Below, piece after piece: positions 45,002 to 54,067 of a DNA stretch of 64,000 nucleotides. A program made the position numbers and the translations under genes. The DNA is from an uncultured Sulfitobacter sp. GTDB lineage: Bacteria; Pseudomonadota; Alphaproteobacteria; Rhodobacterales; Rhodobacteraceae. The DNA lies in contig CAJJCJ010000001.1 in NCBI GenBank assembly GCA_905182645.1, positions 1 to 64,000 of the forward strand, read 5' to 3'. Position 1 is the stretch's first letter; each line of letters begins with the position of its first letter. The notes under the pieces were generated by a model. It was not told the DNA's origin, searched no databases, and saw nothing but the letters and a program-made list of their open reading frames with translations.

Positions 45002-46039
45002 CTAAGCGTTGAGCATTCTTCGTTGCTCTGGCATCCCCATGGAAGCAAGAATCGGTTGCGCAGTTTCGGCAGCTTTGAATTCCGGTTTCGTGTTCAAGCC
45101 CCTCCAGTTTGCGAGTAGGAGGCTCTGTGCCGTTGCACCCCCGAGGGTCGTTCCAGGGCCCAAAACGATGAACATATCAGGCATGAACTCCAAGGCAGCA
45201 GTTCGGATCGCTTTTGTAAAATCGAACGTTTCAACAACTTGGTGACCAAGTGTATATTCATAAAGTGCGGTTAGATTGCTCGCTTTTGGATTCCAAATGG
45301 CACCGCGGCCGTCTATGAGCGGCAATTCTGGCTGTAAGAACAGACTTTCTGAAAGATCGTCGCGGCCTTTTGCAGCGACAGAAAGTTGTAGTTTGCTGTG
45401 GAAAGCGGCATGGTTTGGCAGTCTCATAGGATAGCGTTCCTGAAGGCGAGGCATCTCTGCCTCGAATGCGCTCAGGCCTGCTTCGTTACCTGCAAGAACA
45501 AACATTCCACCTAAATTGATGGAAATCGACAGTACCATGTCTTTTCGCCCGTCGATCTCTTGGATCTTGGATCCAATAGCGTTGCGTTGCTGTTGAACGG
45601 GAGCCCATTCATCATCAACAAAGGGGTATATCAATTGTCCTCCAATGAGCGACTCTTGCATTAGAGAGCCCATTGTATTGACGATTTCAAGCCCGCCCAT
45701 TGGATCCAAAGCACCAGCGCAGGCGAGGGCGGTGTACCAGCCCATGGAGTTGCCGGTCACTGCCAGAATGTCGATTTCATTGCGGTCAATGGACAGAAAG
45801 TCGCAATATGAACAAGCGTAGATCAATGGCGAGGCGTTGTCGCCGCGCGTGTGGGTCGCGCCAGAAAAACGCGCGGCGCTATCGAGCTCCGTCACCGTTT
45901 TTTGATTTTGACTGCTGCGATACCCATCAAATTTCTTGATGAGGCCCGCGTTGTTTGCATGCAATTTCGCCAAATACCCAAGTTCTGTTCTATTATATGT
46001 TCCGCGACCGGGCGCAACTACAATGGCAGTTTTCTTCAT
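45002..46039 (-). CDS. FabD-like acyltransferase (malonyl-CoA:ACP transacylase family)
   Basis: This 345-aa protein has the acyltransferase nucleophile motif AVTGNSMGWYTALACAG (GxSxG with Ser about residue 99) and the catalytic His in LPNHAAFHSKLQ. The late segment VLGPGTTLGGATAQSL resembles the FabD C-terminal region. It differs clearly from housekeeping FabD and has no acyl carrier protein nearby. Its ATG overlaps the E1 stop (ATGA), so the two are coupled. I infer a role in moving an acyl group made by the E1 enzyme, but the acceptor is unknown. Its stop is 30 bp from the IS630 tip. Confidence 0.75.
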   Translation of the reverse strand: MKKTAIVVAPGRGTYNRTELGYLAKLHANNAGLIKKFDGYRSSQNQKTVTELDSAARFSGATHTRGDNASPLIYACSYCDFLSIDRNEIDILAVTGNSMGWYTALACAGALDPMGGLEIVNTMGSLMQESLIGGQLIYPFVDDEWAPVQQQRNAIGSKIQEIDGRKDMVLSISINLGGMFVLAGNEAGLSAFEAEMPRLQERYPMRLPNHAAFHSKLQLSVAAKGRDDLSESLFLQPELPLIDGRGAIWNPKASNLTALYEYTLGHQVVETFDFTKAIRTAALEFMPDMFIVLGPGTTLGGATAQSLLLANWRGLNTKPEFKAAETAQPILASMGMPEQRRMLNA

Positions 46040-48219
46040 TTTTGTTCCCACAACTTTTTTGCGGCCTCTGTTATGGACAGTCTCGATGGCATCGTTGACG
46101 CATAAGACGGGCCGGTTGGGATGAAGCTATCTTCTGCGGCGATGCGTGAGTGTGGCAAATCTGTACGTTCAGACAACAGTGCCATCAGGGCTTCGGACTG
46201 GCCGCCAGTACCACGACATTCATCAACGATCAGTACTTTTTTGGCACCATCCAATGCCGAAAGAATATTGCCAACGGGTAAGGGGGCTAACCAGCGAAGA
46301 TCAATAATGCGGCATTCAATGCCTTGAGCTTTCAGATCAACTGCGGCCTGCGTCGAGAGGTAGCGCCCGTTGCCATAGGTTAGGATTGCTAATGGCCCTG
46401 TGCCATCAACGCCGACTTCCCCGAGTGGTATACTGCGATCTGGAGACGGATAAACTGATGTCCATTTGTTGTCTTTGTCCTCCAATAGGTCACGCACATG
46501 ATAAAGGGCGATAGGTTCGATCACTACAACGACACGTTGTTCTTCTCTTGCTAGGCGCACACATTCGCGTAGCATCATCGCGGCCTCGTCACCACGTGAC
46601 GGGCAAGCGATCACAATCCCAGGGATATCCCGAAGAACCGCTAATGAGTTGTCGTTGTGGAAATGCCCACCAAAACCTTTCTGATATCCAAGCCCGGCAA
46701 TCCGTAAAACCATGGGATTGGTGAATTGGCCATTTGAGAAAAACGAAAGTGTTGCGGCTTCGCCTCGAAGTTGGTCTTCGGCATTATGAAGGTATGCCAA
46801 AAATTGGATCTCTGGCATCGGAATAAAACCGTTGTGCGCAAGGCCAATTGCGAGGCCCAGAACGGATTGTTCGTCGAGAAGTGTGTCTATCACCCGGTCA
46901 GGACCAAACCTGTCTGACAGTTTTTGTGTTACCCCGTATACGCCGCCCTTATGCCCGACATCCTCACCCATCATGACAACTTCTTGATGTTGCTGCATCA
47001 GGTCGGTTAACGCCCAATTCAGAAGTCGCGACATTGGCTGTTGCTTGTCTATCTGCTTGTAGTCTGATCCAAAGATGTTTGATCGATCAACATCGGACGG
47101 ACCGTTGGTGGCCTGACAATCGCGGGCTGGGGGCACAATGGCAGCCATGACTTCACTCGCTTTTGTGAGTCGTGGGCGATTTACGACTTCTTTCGCGATA
47201 CGCAGGCATTGGTCTTCTGCATTTTGATAAATCCTGAGGATTTGCCTTTGGGTCAGTATGTCTTTCCCGAGCAGAAGGGCCGCAGAATGTATAAGCGGGT
47301 CGTCGTCTTCCCACTTCTCAAAGATGAATTTTTTCAGATAAGTTTGCTGCATATCTGATCCTGCGTGGCCGTAAAGCCGCACAAGGCTAAGGTGCAGAAA
47401 GGCTGGCTTTTTACGATACCTTACGAAGTCGGCGGCTTCACGAGCTACACGGTAAGTGTCATAAATGTCCAAGCCGTTTGCATGAAAGTACTTTAGCCCG
47501 GGTTTTGCTTCGAAATTTGCGGCAATCCAACCTTTTGGGGTCTGCGTAGATATGCCGATGCCATTGTCTTCACAAACAAATAGCAGCGGAAGGGGCACCG
47601 ACTGAAAGGACGTCCAGCAGGCTGAGTTGATTGCACCCTGTGCCGTCGAATGATTTGCAGAGGCGTCGCCAAAAGAGCACATCACGATCGAGTCATCGTT
47701 CAGGACACGGTGTTCCGGTGACATCCTTTTTGCCAAGGGGACAGAATATGCGGCACCAACTGCTTTTGGCAAATGACTCGCTATCGTCGAAGTTTGGGGC
47801 GGAATGTTCAGGGCCCTTGAGCCCAATACCTTATGCCGTCCACCCGATATGGGATCTTCCTTTGCTGTGGAAAAACTCAACAGCATGTCCCATGCAGGCG
47901 TTACACTGGGGACTTGCGATGAGCGCATCGTTTGAAATGCACCATCTCGGTAGTGCAAAAACGCAATGTCATCTGGTCGTAGGGCTGAAGCGATTGCTGC
48001 CATCCCTTCGTGCCCTGATGATCCAATAGTGTAGAACCCTTGTCCTTCCGATTGCATTTTTCGCGAGCGCCTGTCCAGATTTCTGGACAGGCACTGCGCC
48101 CGGAAGATAGCGACTGCGTCTTCTGGGTTGAGCGGGCCATTGGTGACTTGAATTTCAGGGAGATCCCCAGCGGCCAGCCTCGTTCGAAACGCTTTGTCTA
48201 CGACGTCTGCTCGGTCCAT
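46036..48219 (-). CDS. Fused alpha-beta E1 of a 2-oxoacid dehydrogenase
   Basis: This 727-aa thiamin-diphosphate enzyme joins an E1-alpha-like half and an E1-beta-like half of the branched-chain/pyruvate dehydrogenase type. The alpha half (1 to ~380) has the ThDP motif CSFGDASANH...N and the SSGHEGMAAIASAL segment. The beta half (~395-727) has VVMMGEDVGHKGGVYGVTQ, LLDEQSVLGLAIGLAHNG and the E1-beta C-terminal fold. It should decarboxylate a 2-oxoacid and hand the acyl group to a lipoyl E2. No E2 or E3 gene is in this window, so it must use shared ones. It lies 9 bp after the acyl-CoA dehydrogenase gene. With glutaryl-CoA dehydrogenase-like chemistry next to it, 2-oxoadipate is a candidate substrate (inference). 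Confidence 0.85.
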   Translation of the reverse strand: MDRADVVDKAFRTRLAAGDLPEIQVTNGPLNPEDAVAIFRAQCLSRNLDRRSRKMQSEGQGFYTIGSSGHEGMAAIASALRPDDIAFLHYRDGAFQTMRSSQVPSVTPAWDMLLSFSTAKEDPISGGRHKVLGSRALNIPPQTSTIASHLPKAVGAAYSVPLAKRMSPEHRVLNDDSIVMCSFGDASANHSTAQGAINSACWTSFQSVPLPLLFVCEDNGIGISTQTPKGWIAANFEAKPGLKYFHANGLDIYDTYRVAREAADFVRYRKKPAFLHLSLVRLYGHAGSDMQQTYLKKFIFEKWEDDDPLIHSAALLLGKDILTQRQILRIYQNAEDQCLRIAKEVVNRPRLTKASEVMAAIVPPARDCQATNGPSDVDRSNIFGSDYKQIDKQQPMSRLLNWALTDLMQQHQEVVMMGEDVGHKGGVYGVTQKLSDRFGPDRVIDTLLDEQSVLGLAIGLAHNGFIPMPEIQFLAYLHNAEDQLRGEAATLSFFSNGQFTNPMVLRIAGLGYQKGFGGHFHNDNSLAVLRDIPGIVIACPSRGDEAAMMLRECVRLAREEQRVVVVIEPIALYHVRDLLEDKDNKWTSVYPSPDRSIPLGEVGVDGTGPLAILTYGNGRYLSTQAAVDLKAQGIECRIIDLRWLAPLPVGNILSALDGAKKVLIVDECRGTGGQSEALMALLSERTDLPHSRIAAEDSFIPTGPSYASTMPSRLSITEAAKKLWEQK

Positions 48220-48228
48220 ATTTTGTTC

Positions 48229-49437
48229 CTATGCAAACGCTTGCAAGCCAGTTTGTGCACGGCCGAGGATTAAAGCATGAACGTCATGCGTGCCTTCATA
48301 TGTGTTTACCGTTTCCAAATTGATCATGTGGCGAATAACCCCAAATTCTAGGCTAATTCCATTGCCGCCGTGCATATCACGTGCATGACGAGCGATTTCC
48401 AACGCTTTGCCACAATTATTTCGCTTGATGAGTGAGATCATTTCTGGCGCGGCGTGGGCTTCGTCCATCAATCTGCCAACCCTTAGCGCAGCCTGAAGTC
48501 CAAGTGCTATCTCTGTTTGTATGTTCGCGAGCTTGAGTTGAAACAACTGTGTCTGGGCGAGTGGTTTGTTGAACTGCCTCCTATCCAAGCCATATTGCCG
48601 GGAAGAGAACCAACAGTCCTCAGCAGCCCCCATAACGCCCCATGCAATGCCGAAACGAGCACGGTTAAGACAACCAAATGGACCTTTTAGGCCCTCGATG
48701 TTTGGTAAAAGTGCATCTTCGCCTACCTCGACGTTTTGCATTACAATTTCTCCAGTTACAGAAGCTCTTAGGCTTAACTTTTTTTCAATTTTCGGAGTGC
48801 TAAGGCCAGCCGTTCCTTTCTCAAGTACAAAACCTTTGATTTTCCCTTGGTGTGCTTCCGATTTAGCCCAAACGACAAACACGTCTGCAATAGGCGAATT
48901 GCTGATCCATGTCTTTGAGCCGTTGAGGCGGTAGCCTGACTCAGTTTTCAGGGCAGTTGTTGTCATGCCGCTGGGATCTGATCCTGCATCTGGCTCAGTC
49001 AGACCAAAACAGCCGATAAATTCACCTGTTGCCAATTTTGGCAAGTATTTGCGCCGTTGTTCTTCGGTGCCGTAGGCGTAAATCGGATACATGACGAGAC
49101 TGGATTGAACTGACATCATCGACCGGTAGCCGCTATCGACCCGTTCTACTTCGCGCGCAACTAACCCATAAGCGACATAGCTTGCGCCGAGACCTCCATA
49201 TTCCTCTGGAATCGTTGTCCCAAGAAATCCCATTTCACCCATTTCACGAAATATTTCTGGGTCGGTCTCCTCCTCAGAAAACGCCTTTAGGATTCGTGGC
49301 ACAAGTTTTTCCTGCGCAAATGCGTGTGCCGAATCTTTTATCATCTTTTCTTCGTCATGAAGCTGGTTTTCTAATAGAAATGGGTCTTCCCAATTGAATG
49401 AAGATAAGGCTGGGGCACTTTGTGGGCTTAGTTCCAT
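48229..49437 (-). CDS. Acyl-CoA dehydrogenase, glutaryl-CoA dehydrogenase-like
   Basis: This 402-aa flavoenzyme has [35 protein letters not shown] and the catalytic glutamate in [21 protein letters not shown], all typical of glutaryl-CoA dehydrogenases. The FNWEDPF segment near the N-terminus is also characteristic of that group. It would oxidatively decarboxylate glutaryl-CoA to crotonyl-CoA, passing electrons to ETF. The start at 49437 was preferred because upstream codons cross the intergenic operator. It leads the minus-strand operon acd-E1-fabD-like and diverges from the preA operon. Confidence 0.87.
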   Translation of the reverse strand: MELSPQSAPALSSFNWEDPFLLENQLHDEEKMIKDSAHAFAQEKLVPRILKAFSEEETDPEIFREMGEMGFLGTTIPEEYGGLGASYVAYGLVAREVERVDSGYRSMMSVQSSLVMYPIYAYGTEEQRRKYLPKLATGEFIGCFGLTEPDAGSDPSGMTTTALKTESGYRLNGSKTWISNSPIADVFVVWAKSEAHQGKIKGFVLEKGTAGLSTPKIEKKLSLRASVTGEIVMQNVEVGEDALLPNIEGLKGPFGCLNRARFGIAWGVMGAAEDCWFSSRQYGLDRRQFNKPLAQTQLFQLKLANIQTEIALGLQAALRVGRLMDEAHAAPEMISLIKRNNCGKALEIARHARDMHGGNGISLEFGVIRHMINLETVNTYEGTHDVHALILGRAQTGLQAFA

Positions 49438-49474
49438 GAGGGGCTCCGAAAAAGAAGAAATGAAGTATTGATAA

Positions 49475-49491
49475 AGGGACGTATACTCCCT
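49475..49491. promoter_or_regulatory. Putative MarR operator, site 1
   Basis: AGGGACGTATACTCCCT is a near-palindrome (AGGGA.GTA and TACTCCCT with one extra base). It lies between the two divergent operons, 38 bp from the acyl-CoA dehydrogenase start. It shares TATACTCCCTA with the site at 53461 and TATACT(A)CCC with the perfect palindrome in front of the marR gene. Confidence 0.5.
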
Positions 49492-49593
49492 ATAGTTCTT
49501 TGTCAAAGGGAAATGAGTTCTGAGAGTCGGCCTTGATATTTAAGGCGATTGGAACTGACCGACCTAAACAAAGCAGTTTGTACAAGGAAAACA

Positions 49594-50937
49594 ATGATGG
49601 CCGATATGAGTGTGGACTTCTGTGGAGTGAAGTTCAAAAACCCGGTGATCATAGCATCACTTGAAACCACCAACAGCCCTGATTTGATTAAGCAGTGTTT
49701 CGACTACGGCGCATCTGGTGCCATTATTAAGACACTGACGGACATCGAAGACATGGCGCGCTTGACGCAAAATTCCAAATACTGCGTGATGAATTCGAAA
49801 GGAGACATCATTCGCGGTAAGGCTGCGCGAGACTTCGTTTTTTACAGCCGTTCAGGTTATTCAAGTACTTACTATAAAGATTGGATTCCTGATCTTATCG
49901 ATACCCAGAAATACGCAGCGGAGCGTGGTGCGCACTTAATCGGGAGCGCTGGCGCGAAAGATGTGAATGGGTGGAAAGACATTTGTCGGACAATTGAAGA
50001 TTGTGGCCTGCCGATGGTCGAGTTGAATTTTGGATGTCCACACCCGGCAATGATGCCCGGCGTCCATGGTGGCTCGATGATTGGTCAAGAGCCGGAAATT
50101 GCTTTTGAGGTTACGCGCCAAGTTTGTGAATCCGTCGATATTCCCGTTGTCGTCAAGCTGACACCAGACCAGTCGAAGCCATTGGAAATTGCTTCCGCCG
50201 CAAAGGAGGCAGGAGCCGCTGCCGTTACGGCGATCAACCGTTATACTGGGTTTGTTGTAGACATCGAGACAGGCCAGCCGCGTATTGGTGGGCCGGCTGG
50301 CATCGGTGGGACTTGGGTTAAGCCGTTGTCTCTTCGCTGGGTCCACCGCATCCACGAAGAACTTGGCATCCCAATTACAGGGTCTAACGGCGTCTTTGAT
50401 CACAAAGACTTAGTCGAATTTATCATGGCTGGTGCAAGTCTTGTTCAGGTTGGTTCTGTCCTGATGGTGAAGGGCGTTAAGTGGTTGCCAAAAATGATCG
50501 ATGGGCTTGAACAGTTCATGGATGACAAGGGTTATAAGACCGTCGACGACATGATCGGGATCGCTTCTAAGCGTTCAGTGAAAGACTATTCGGAACAGTT
50601 TTCGAAGAACCGCATCCACGCAGTTGTCAATGAAGACACTTGTAAGAATCCGACTTGCAACGTGTGTATCCAAGTCTGTTTCTACGAAGCTTTATCACAA
50701 AACCCTGATGGCAAAATCGATGTTCATTTCGATAAATGCATTGGTTGCGAATTGTGTTTGGACGTTTGTCCATTCGATTCAATCGAAATGAATGAGACCT
50801 CACCCAAGCAGTTGGACGAAGGATTTTTCAATATCCCTGACGCTGTATTCGAGCAGGACAAGTTCTTAACCAACAGGAACAACATGGAGACCATTCGACT
50901 TAACAACCCGAAATTTGCAGACGAACCAGCTGAATAA
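49594..50937 (+). CDS. preA: PreA-like dihydropyrimidine/pyridone reductase with two [4Fe-4S] sites
   Basis: This 447-aa protein has an FMN-binding DHODH-type barrel (from VDFCGVKFKNPVI) with the catalytic Cys in ELNFGCPHPAM and the phosphate-binding GITGSNGVFD/QVGSVLM segments. A C-terminal bacterial ferredoxin module follows with two clusters (CKNPTCNVCIQVC and CIGCELCLDVCPF). PreA subunits reduce the 5,6-double bond of uracil with electrons from NADH via PreT. No PreT is present; a ferredoxin and a ferredoxin reductase lie downstream instead. The substrate may be a pyridone or other lactam (inference). The start at ATG 49594 follows AAGGAAAACA. Confidence 0.8.
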   Translation: MMADMSVDFCGVKFKNPVIIASLETTNSPDLIKQCFDYGASGAIIKTLTDIEDMARLTQNSKYCVMNSKGDIIRGKAARDFVFYSRSGYSSTYYKDWIPDLIDTQKYAAERGAHLIGSAGAKDVNGWKDICRTIEDCGLPMVELNFGCPHPAMMPGVHGGSMIGQEPEIAFEVTRQVCESVDIPVVVKLTPDQSKPLEIASAAKEAGAAAVTAINRYTGFVVDIETGQPRIGGPAGIGGTWVKPLSLRWVHRIHEELGIPITGSNGVFDHKDLVEFIMAGASLVQVGSVLMVKGVKWLPKMIDGLEQFMDDKGYKTVDDMIGIASKRSVKDYSEQFSKNRIHAVVNEDTCKNPTCNVCIQVCFYEALSQNPDGKIDVHFDKCIGCELCLDVCPFDSIEMNETSPKQLDEGFFNIPDAVFEQDKFLTNRNNMETIRLNNPKFADEPAE

Positions 50938-50947
50938 GGAGAAGAAC

Positions 50948-51325
50948 ATGGCGATAAACAAAGAACACCGAGAATTCTATCAACTCGATATGGAAGGCGA
51001 TTGGGTAACTCCCAAAGGCTATCCGTCTGGGATCAAGCAGAAAATTCTGTCTGGTCATCTTGATATGGAAAACCGGCAAGGTGGATGGACACGGTTGCTG
51101 AAATTCGACCCAGGTACCTATACCACTGTCCCTTTCGAGCATGACTATTGGGAAGAGGTGCTAGTGCTCACTGGTGATATGTGGGTGGGCAACGAAGGCA
51201 CCGAAGGCGGCGAACGTTTTGGTCCATTCACATATTGCGTTCGCCCCCCGCATGTAGCGCACGGACCCTTCCGCACGGAAGAAGGCTGTCTGTTAGTTGA
51301 AATGCACTACTACGACCCTCAGTAA
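50948..51325 (+). CDS. Cupin-domain protein (ChrR-like)
   Basis: This 125-aa single-cupin protein has metal-ligand residues in FEHDYWEEVLVLTGDMWV (His, Glu) and in RPPHVAHGPFRTEEG (His). It resembles the C-terminal cupin of ChrR-type proteins. The function could be binding or isomerising an intermediate of the ring-cleavage route. AAGGAGAAGAAC precedes the ATG at 50948. A terminator-like hairpin follows (51334-51369), so the genes from amidase onward may be transcribed at another level. Confidence 0.75.
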   Translation: MAINKEHREFYQLDMEGDWVTPKGYPSGIKQKILSGHLDMENRQGGWTRLLKFDPGTYTTVPFEHDYWEEVLVLTGDMWVGNEGTEGGERFGPFTYCVRPPHVAHGPFRTEEGCLLVEMHYYDPQ

Positions 51326-51333
51326 CTCTCCCA

Positions 51334-51369
51334 GGGTCGCGGCAAGAACTGTCGCGGCCCGAACTTTTT
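51334..51369 (+). terminator. Terminator-like hairpin inside the operon
   Basis: GGGTCGCGGC (51334-51343) and GTCGCGGCCC (51351-51360) form a 10-bp stem with two G-T pairs and a 7-nt loop, followed by CGAACTTTTT. It lies between the cupin gene and the amidase start and may partly end or attenuate transcription. Confidence 0.6.
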
Positions 51370-51381
51370 CAGGCGTTGAAC

Positions 51382-52728
51382 ATGATCCAAAATCTCACAG
51401 ACTTGTCTCGTAAATTGCAAAGCGGAGCCCTTACTAGTCGTGCACTAGTTGAGGAATGTTTTGAAGGAATCTCTTCTTCCGGTCCTCACGGCGAGAATGC
51501 CTTTCTTAGTCAATATAAAAAGAAAGCGCGGCAAACCGCGAGTTGGATCGATCAAGGACGTAAGAGCGGAATGGTATTGCCAACACATGCCGGTATTCCG
51601 ATCGCCGTTAAGGATCTGTTCGACGTTGCAGGTGAGGTAACACGGGCGGGTTCAAGAGTTTTGGATGACCGACCTGCAGCAGAAAAAAACGCTGAGATTA
51701 TCGACCGTCTTCAGGCAGCTGGCTTCATCATTATCGGCAAAAATAACATGACCGAGTTTGCCTATTCGGGACTAGGTGTAAACGCGCATTTTGGAACGCC
51801 GCTTAACCCACATGATGTAAATGTTCCCCGTGTGCCTGGGGGCTCGTCATCAGGGGCTGGGGTCAGTGTATCGCGCGCGTTGGTGCCTGCGGCTATCGGC
51901 ACAGACACGGGTGGATCTTGTCGTATCCCAGCAGCATTTTGCGGCATAATCGGCTTTAAACCCACATCTACACGGGTCCCTAAGACTGGGGCTATCCCAT
52001 TATCTAAAACATTGGACTGTGTGGGGCCATTTACCACGAGCGTTTCTTGCGCGGCTGTTCTAGATTCGATCTTGTCCGGCGGGGCAGGAGATGATGTTGA
52101 ATCATTTCCTGAAGGTGGAGTGCGGATTGGTGTGCTGGATGGTTACGTCACGGAACACATGGATGATCAAGTTGGCGAGGCATATGAGCGCGTTTTGACT
52201 CGCTTGTCTCAACGTGGAGTGAGGTTGACGCCAGTCAGCATTCCACAACTTGCTGAGTTACCAGAAATTAACAGCAAAGGCGGATTTGTGGGCGCTGATG
52301 CCTATGCATGGCACAAAGAACTCTTAGAAACACGGTTAGATCATTACGACCCGTGGGTGCGAGCTCGTTTCGAAGCAGGCAAATCACAGTCGGCCGCAGA
52401 TTACATCGAACTAGGCGAAAAACGCCGCCGCTTGCGTGCGTTAGTAGCCCAAAAACAAATGTTGTTCGATGCCCTAATCTTGCCGACGGTTCAAATTGTC
52501 GCCCCAACACTAGCAGAGCTAGAAGAAACTGAAAAATCAAATGCCATCAATCTACTATGCCTGCGCAATACCGCAGTAGGAAACTTTCTTGATGTGCCCG
52601 CTGTTTCAATACCGTGCCATGAGATGGGCGATTTGCCCGTCGGCGCGATGTTGTTCGGAATGACCGGTGATGATCGCAGGTTACTATCAATCGCCCGTGG
52701 ATTGGAGCAGGTCATTCGTGGCCGCTAA
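51382..52728 (+). CDS. Amidase-signature family hydrolase
   Basis: This 448-aa amidase has the Ser-cisSer-Lys triad: Lys in IAVKDLFDVAG (about residue 75), the cis-Ser in VPGGSSSGAGVSVS, and the nucleophile Ser in GTDTGGSCRIPAAFCG. It resembles AtzE/GatA-type enzymes that cleave amides, ureas or lactam-like bonds. In this operon it would be the natural candidate to open the reduced ring (inference). ATG 51382 is used; a TTG two codons upstream is possible. DUF2848 follows closely, a recurrent neighbour of amidases. Confidence 0.88.
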   Translation: MIQNLTDLSRKLQSGALTSRALVEECFEGISSSGPHGENAFLSQYKKKARQTASWIDQGRKSGMVLPTHAGIPIAVKDLFDVAGEVTRAGSRVLDDRPAAEKNAEIIDRLQAAGFIIIGKNNMTEFAYSGLGVNAHFGTPLNPHDVNVPRVPGGSSSGAGVSVSRALVPAAIGTDTGGSCRIPAAFCGIIGFKPTSTRVPKTGAIPLSKTLDCVGPFTTSVSCAAVLDSILSGGAGDDVESFPEGGVRIGVLDGYVTEHMDDQVGEAYERVLTRLSQRGVRLTPVSIPQLAELPEINSKGGFVGADAYAWHKELLETRLDHYDPWVRARFEAGKSQSAADYIELGEKRRRLRALVAQKQMLFDALILPTVQIVAPTLAELEETEKSNAINLLCLRNTAVGNFLDVPAVSIPCHEMGDLPVGAMLFGMTGDDRRLLSIARGLEQVIRGR

Positions 52729-52742
52729 TAATAGGAAAAAAA

Positions 52743-53441
52743 ATGCCAGCACATATTAAGATCAACGCTAAGTTTGTGTCCCAAACAGGTGAGAGCCACC
52801 ATGAGATTATTATCACCCGCGCCATCGTTGGCGGCTGGACAGGCCGTGACAAAGATGCATTGCAGCATCATATAGATGAATTGGCCAAGATCGGCGTCAC
52901 GGCCCCAGAAAAGACCCCCATGTTTTATCGTGTAGGTGTTTCAAGATTGAGTACCGCCGATGCAATTGAAGTGATCGGTGACGGATCAAGTGGTGAAGTT
53001 GAATATGTGCTGGTGCGGTTCGAGGGTCGCATCTGGGTTGGCGCGGCGTCGGATCACACGGACCGAGTCTACGAGCACATGGGAATTACTGTGGCAAAAC
53101 AACTGTGTGATAAGCCCATTGCTACTGAATTTTGGCCGTTGGACGAAGTAGAGGGCCATTGGGACAAAATAAAAATCCGCTCTTTCATTCAGGAAAATGG
53201 CAAGGAAGTACTATATCAAGACGGAAATGTAGCTGGTTTGCTCTCACCGCCGGAACTATTGGCGTACCTTCGAGAAGAGGGCGAGGATCTACGCGACGGC
53301 GACTTACTGTTTGGCGGGACATGCGGAGCGATCGGTGATGTCCGATATAGCCCATCGTTTCGTATGGAATTGATCGATCCAGTGCTTAACCGTAGAATTA
53401 TCCACTCCTATGAAGTTATTCCGGTTCCAATCAAAGGGTAG
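52743..53441 (+). CDS. DUF2848 protein (fumarylacetoacetase-fold related)
   Basis: This 232-aa protein matches DUF2848, including GGWTGRDKDALQHHIDELAKIGV, FYRVGVSRLS and GGTCGAIGDVRYSPSF. The family is thought to share the FAH (fumarylacetoacetate hydrolase) fold and is found in catabolic clusters, with no proven reaction. A role in C-C or C-N cleavage of a ring-opened acid is inferred from position only. It follows the amidase by 14 bp. Confidence 0.8.
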   Translation: MPAHIKINAKFVSQTGESHHEIIITRAIVGGWTGRDKDALQHHIDELAKIGVTAPEKTPMFYRVGVSRLSTADAIEVIGDGSSGEVEYVLVRFEGRIWVGAASDHTDRVYEHMGITVAKQLCDKPIATEFWPLDEVEGHWDKIKIRSFIQENGKEVLYQDGNVAGLLSPPELLAYLREEGEDLRDGDLLFGGTCGAIGDVRYSPSFRMELIDPVLNRRIIHSYEVIPVPIKG

Positions 53442-53460
53442 TCTTTTCATTTCAGATAAA

Positions 53461-53476
53461 ACGAAGTATACTCCCT
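53461..53476. promoter_or_regulatory. Putative MarR operator, site 2
   Basis: ACGAAGTATACTCCCT contains the perfect core AGTATACT and shares TATACTCCCTA with site 1. It ends 16 bp before the ATG of the ferredoxin gene, in a 51-bp gap inside an otherwise tight operon. The TATACT could instead be a -10 box of an internal promoter. Confidence 0.45.
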
Positions 53477-53492
53477 AAATGGAGAATGAATC

Positions 53493-54029
53493 ATGACCTT
53501 TATTGTCACTGAAAATTGCATCAACTGTAAATTCCAAGACTGCGTTGCGGTGTGCCCTGTTGATTGCTTCTATGAAGGTGAGAATTTTCTCGTCATTCAT
53601 CCGGAGGAATGTATCGATTGCGGAGTCTGCGAGCCAGAATGCCCTGCTGACGCGATCAAACCCGACACTGACTCAGGTTTAGATGAATGGTTGGCGGTGA
53701 ATACGAAGTATGCTGAAATTTGGCCAAACATCGATGAAATTGGAAATGTGCCAAAGGACGCCGAGGACTGGAACGGCAAGCCAAACAAAGCGCATTTACT
53801 TATCACGGGTGAAGAGTCGCCAGAGATCCATTCTCAAAAACCAATCTATGATGCTGGTGATGCGCCGGAAGGCGGGGTTACTGGATCGAGTTATGAAGTC
53901 GAAGGCGCGCGTATCGTCGGACAAGGGATCGAAGACGGGGATACCGTTGCTTTGACGCCCCGCGAACCGTATCCCAGCGACGGTACAGAGATAGACGGGT
54001 TGCGCATCGCGTCCGGCGACGAAGCGTAG
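53493..54029 (+). CDS. fdxA: FdxA-like ferredoxin with a C-terminal extension
   Basis: The first ~112 residues are Fdx[18 protein letters not shown] and [16 protein letters not shown] carry the ligands of one [3Fe-4S] and one [4Fe-4S] cluster, and [19 protein letters not shown] is the usual tail. A 65-residue acidic extension follows that standard FdxA lacks (for example [15 protein letters not shown] and [12 protein letters not shown]). It may dock to a specific partner, such as the PreA-like reductase. The protein should carry electrons between the ferredoxin reductase downstream and the ring reductase. Confidence 0.87.
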   Translation: MTFIVTENCINCKFQDCVAVCPVDCFYEGENFLVIHPEECIDCGVCEPECPADAIKPDTDSGLDEWLAVNTKYAEIWPNIDEIGNVPKDAEDWNGKPNKAHLLITGEESPEIHSQKPIYDAGDAPEGGVTGSSYEVEGARIVGQGIEDGDTVALTPREPYPSDGTEIDGLRIASGDEA

Positions 54030-54067
54030 AATTCAGCACGTTTGTCCTGCCTTAAAAGGAGAAGATT

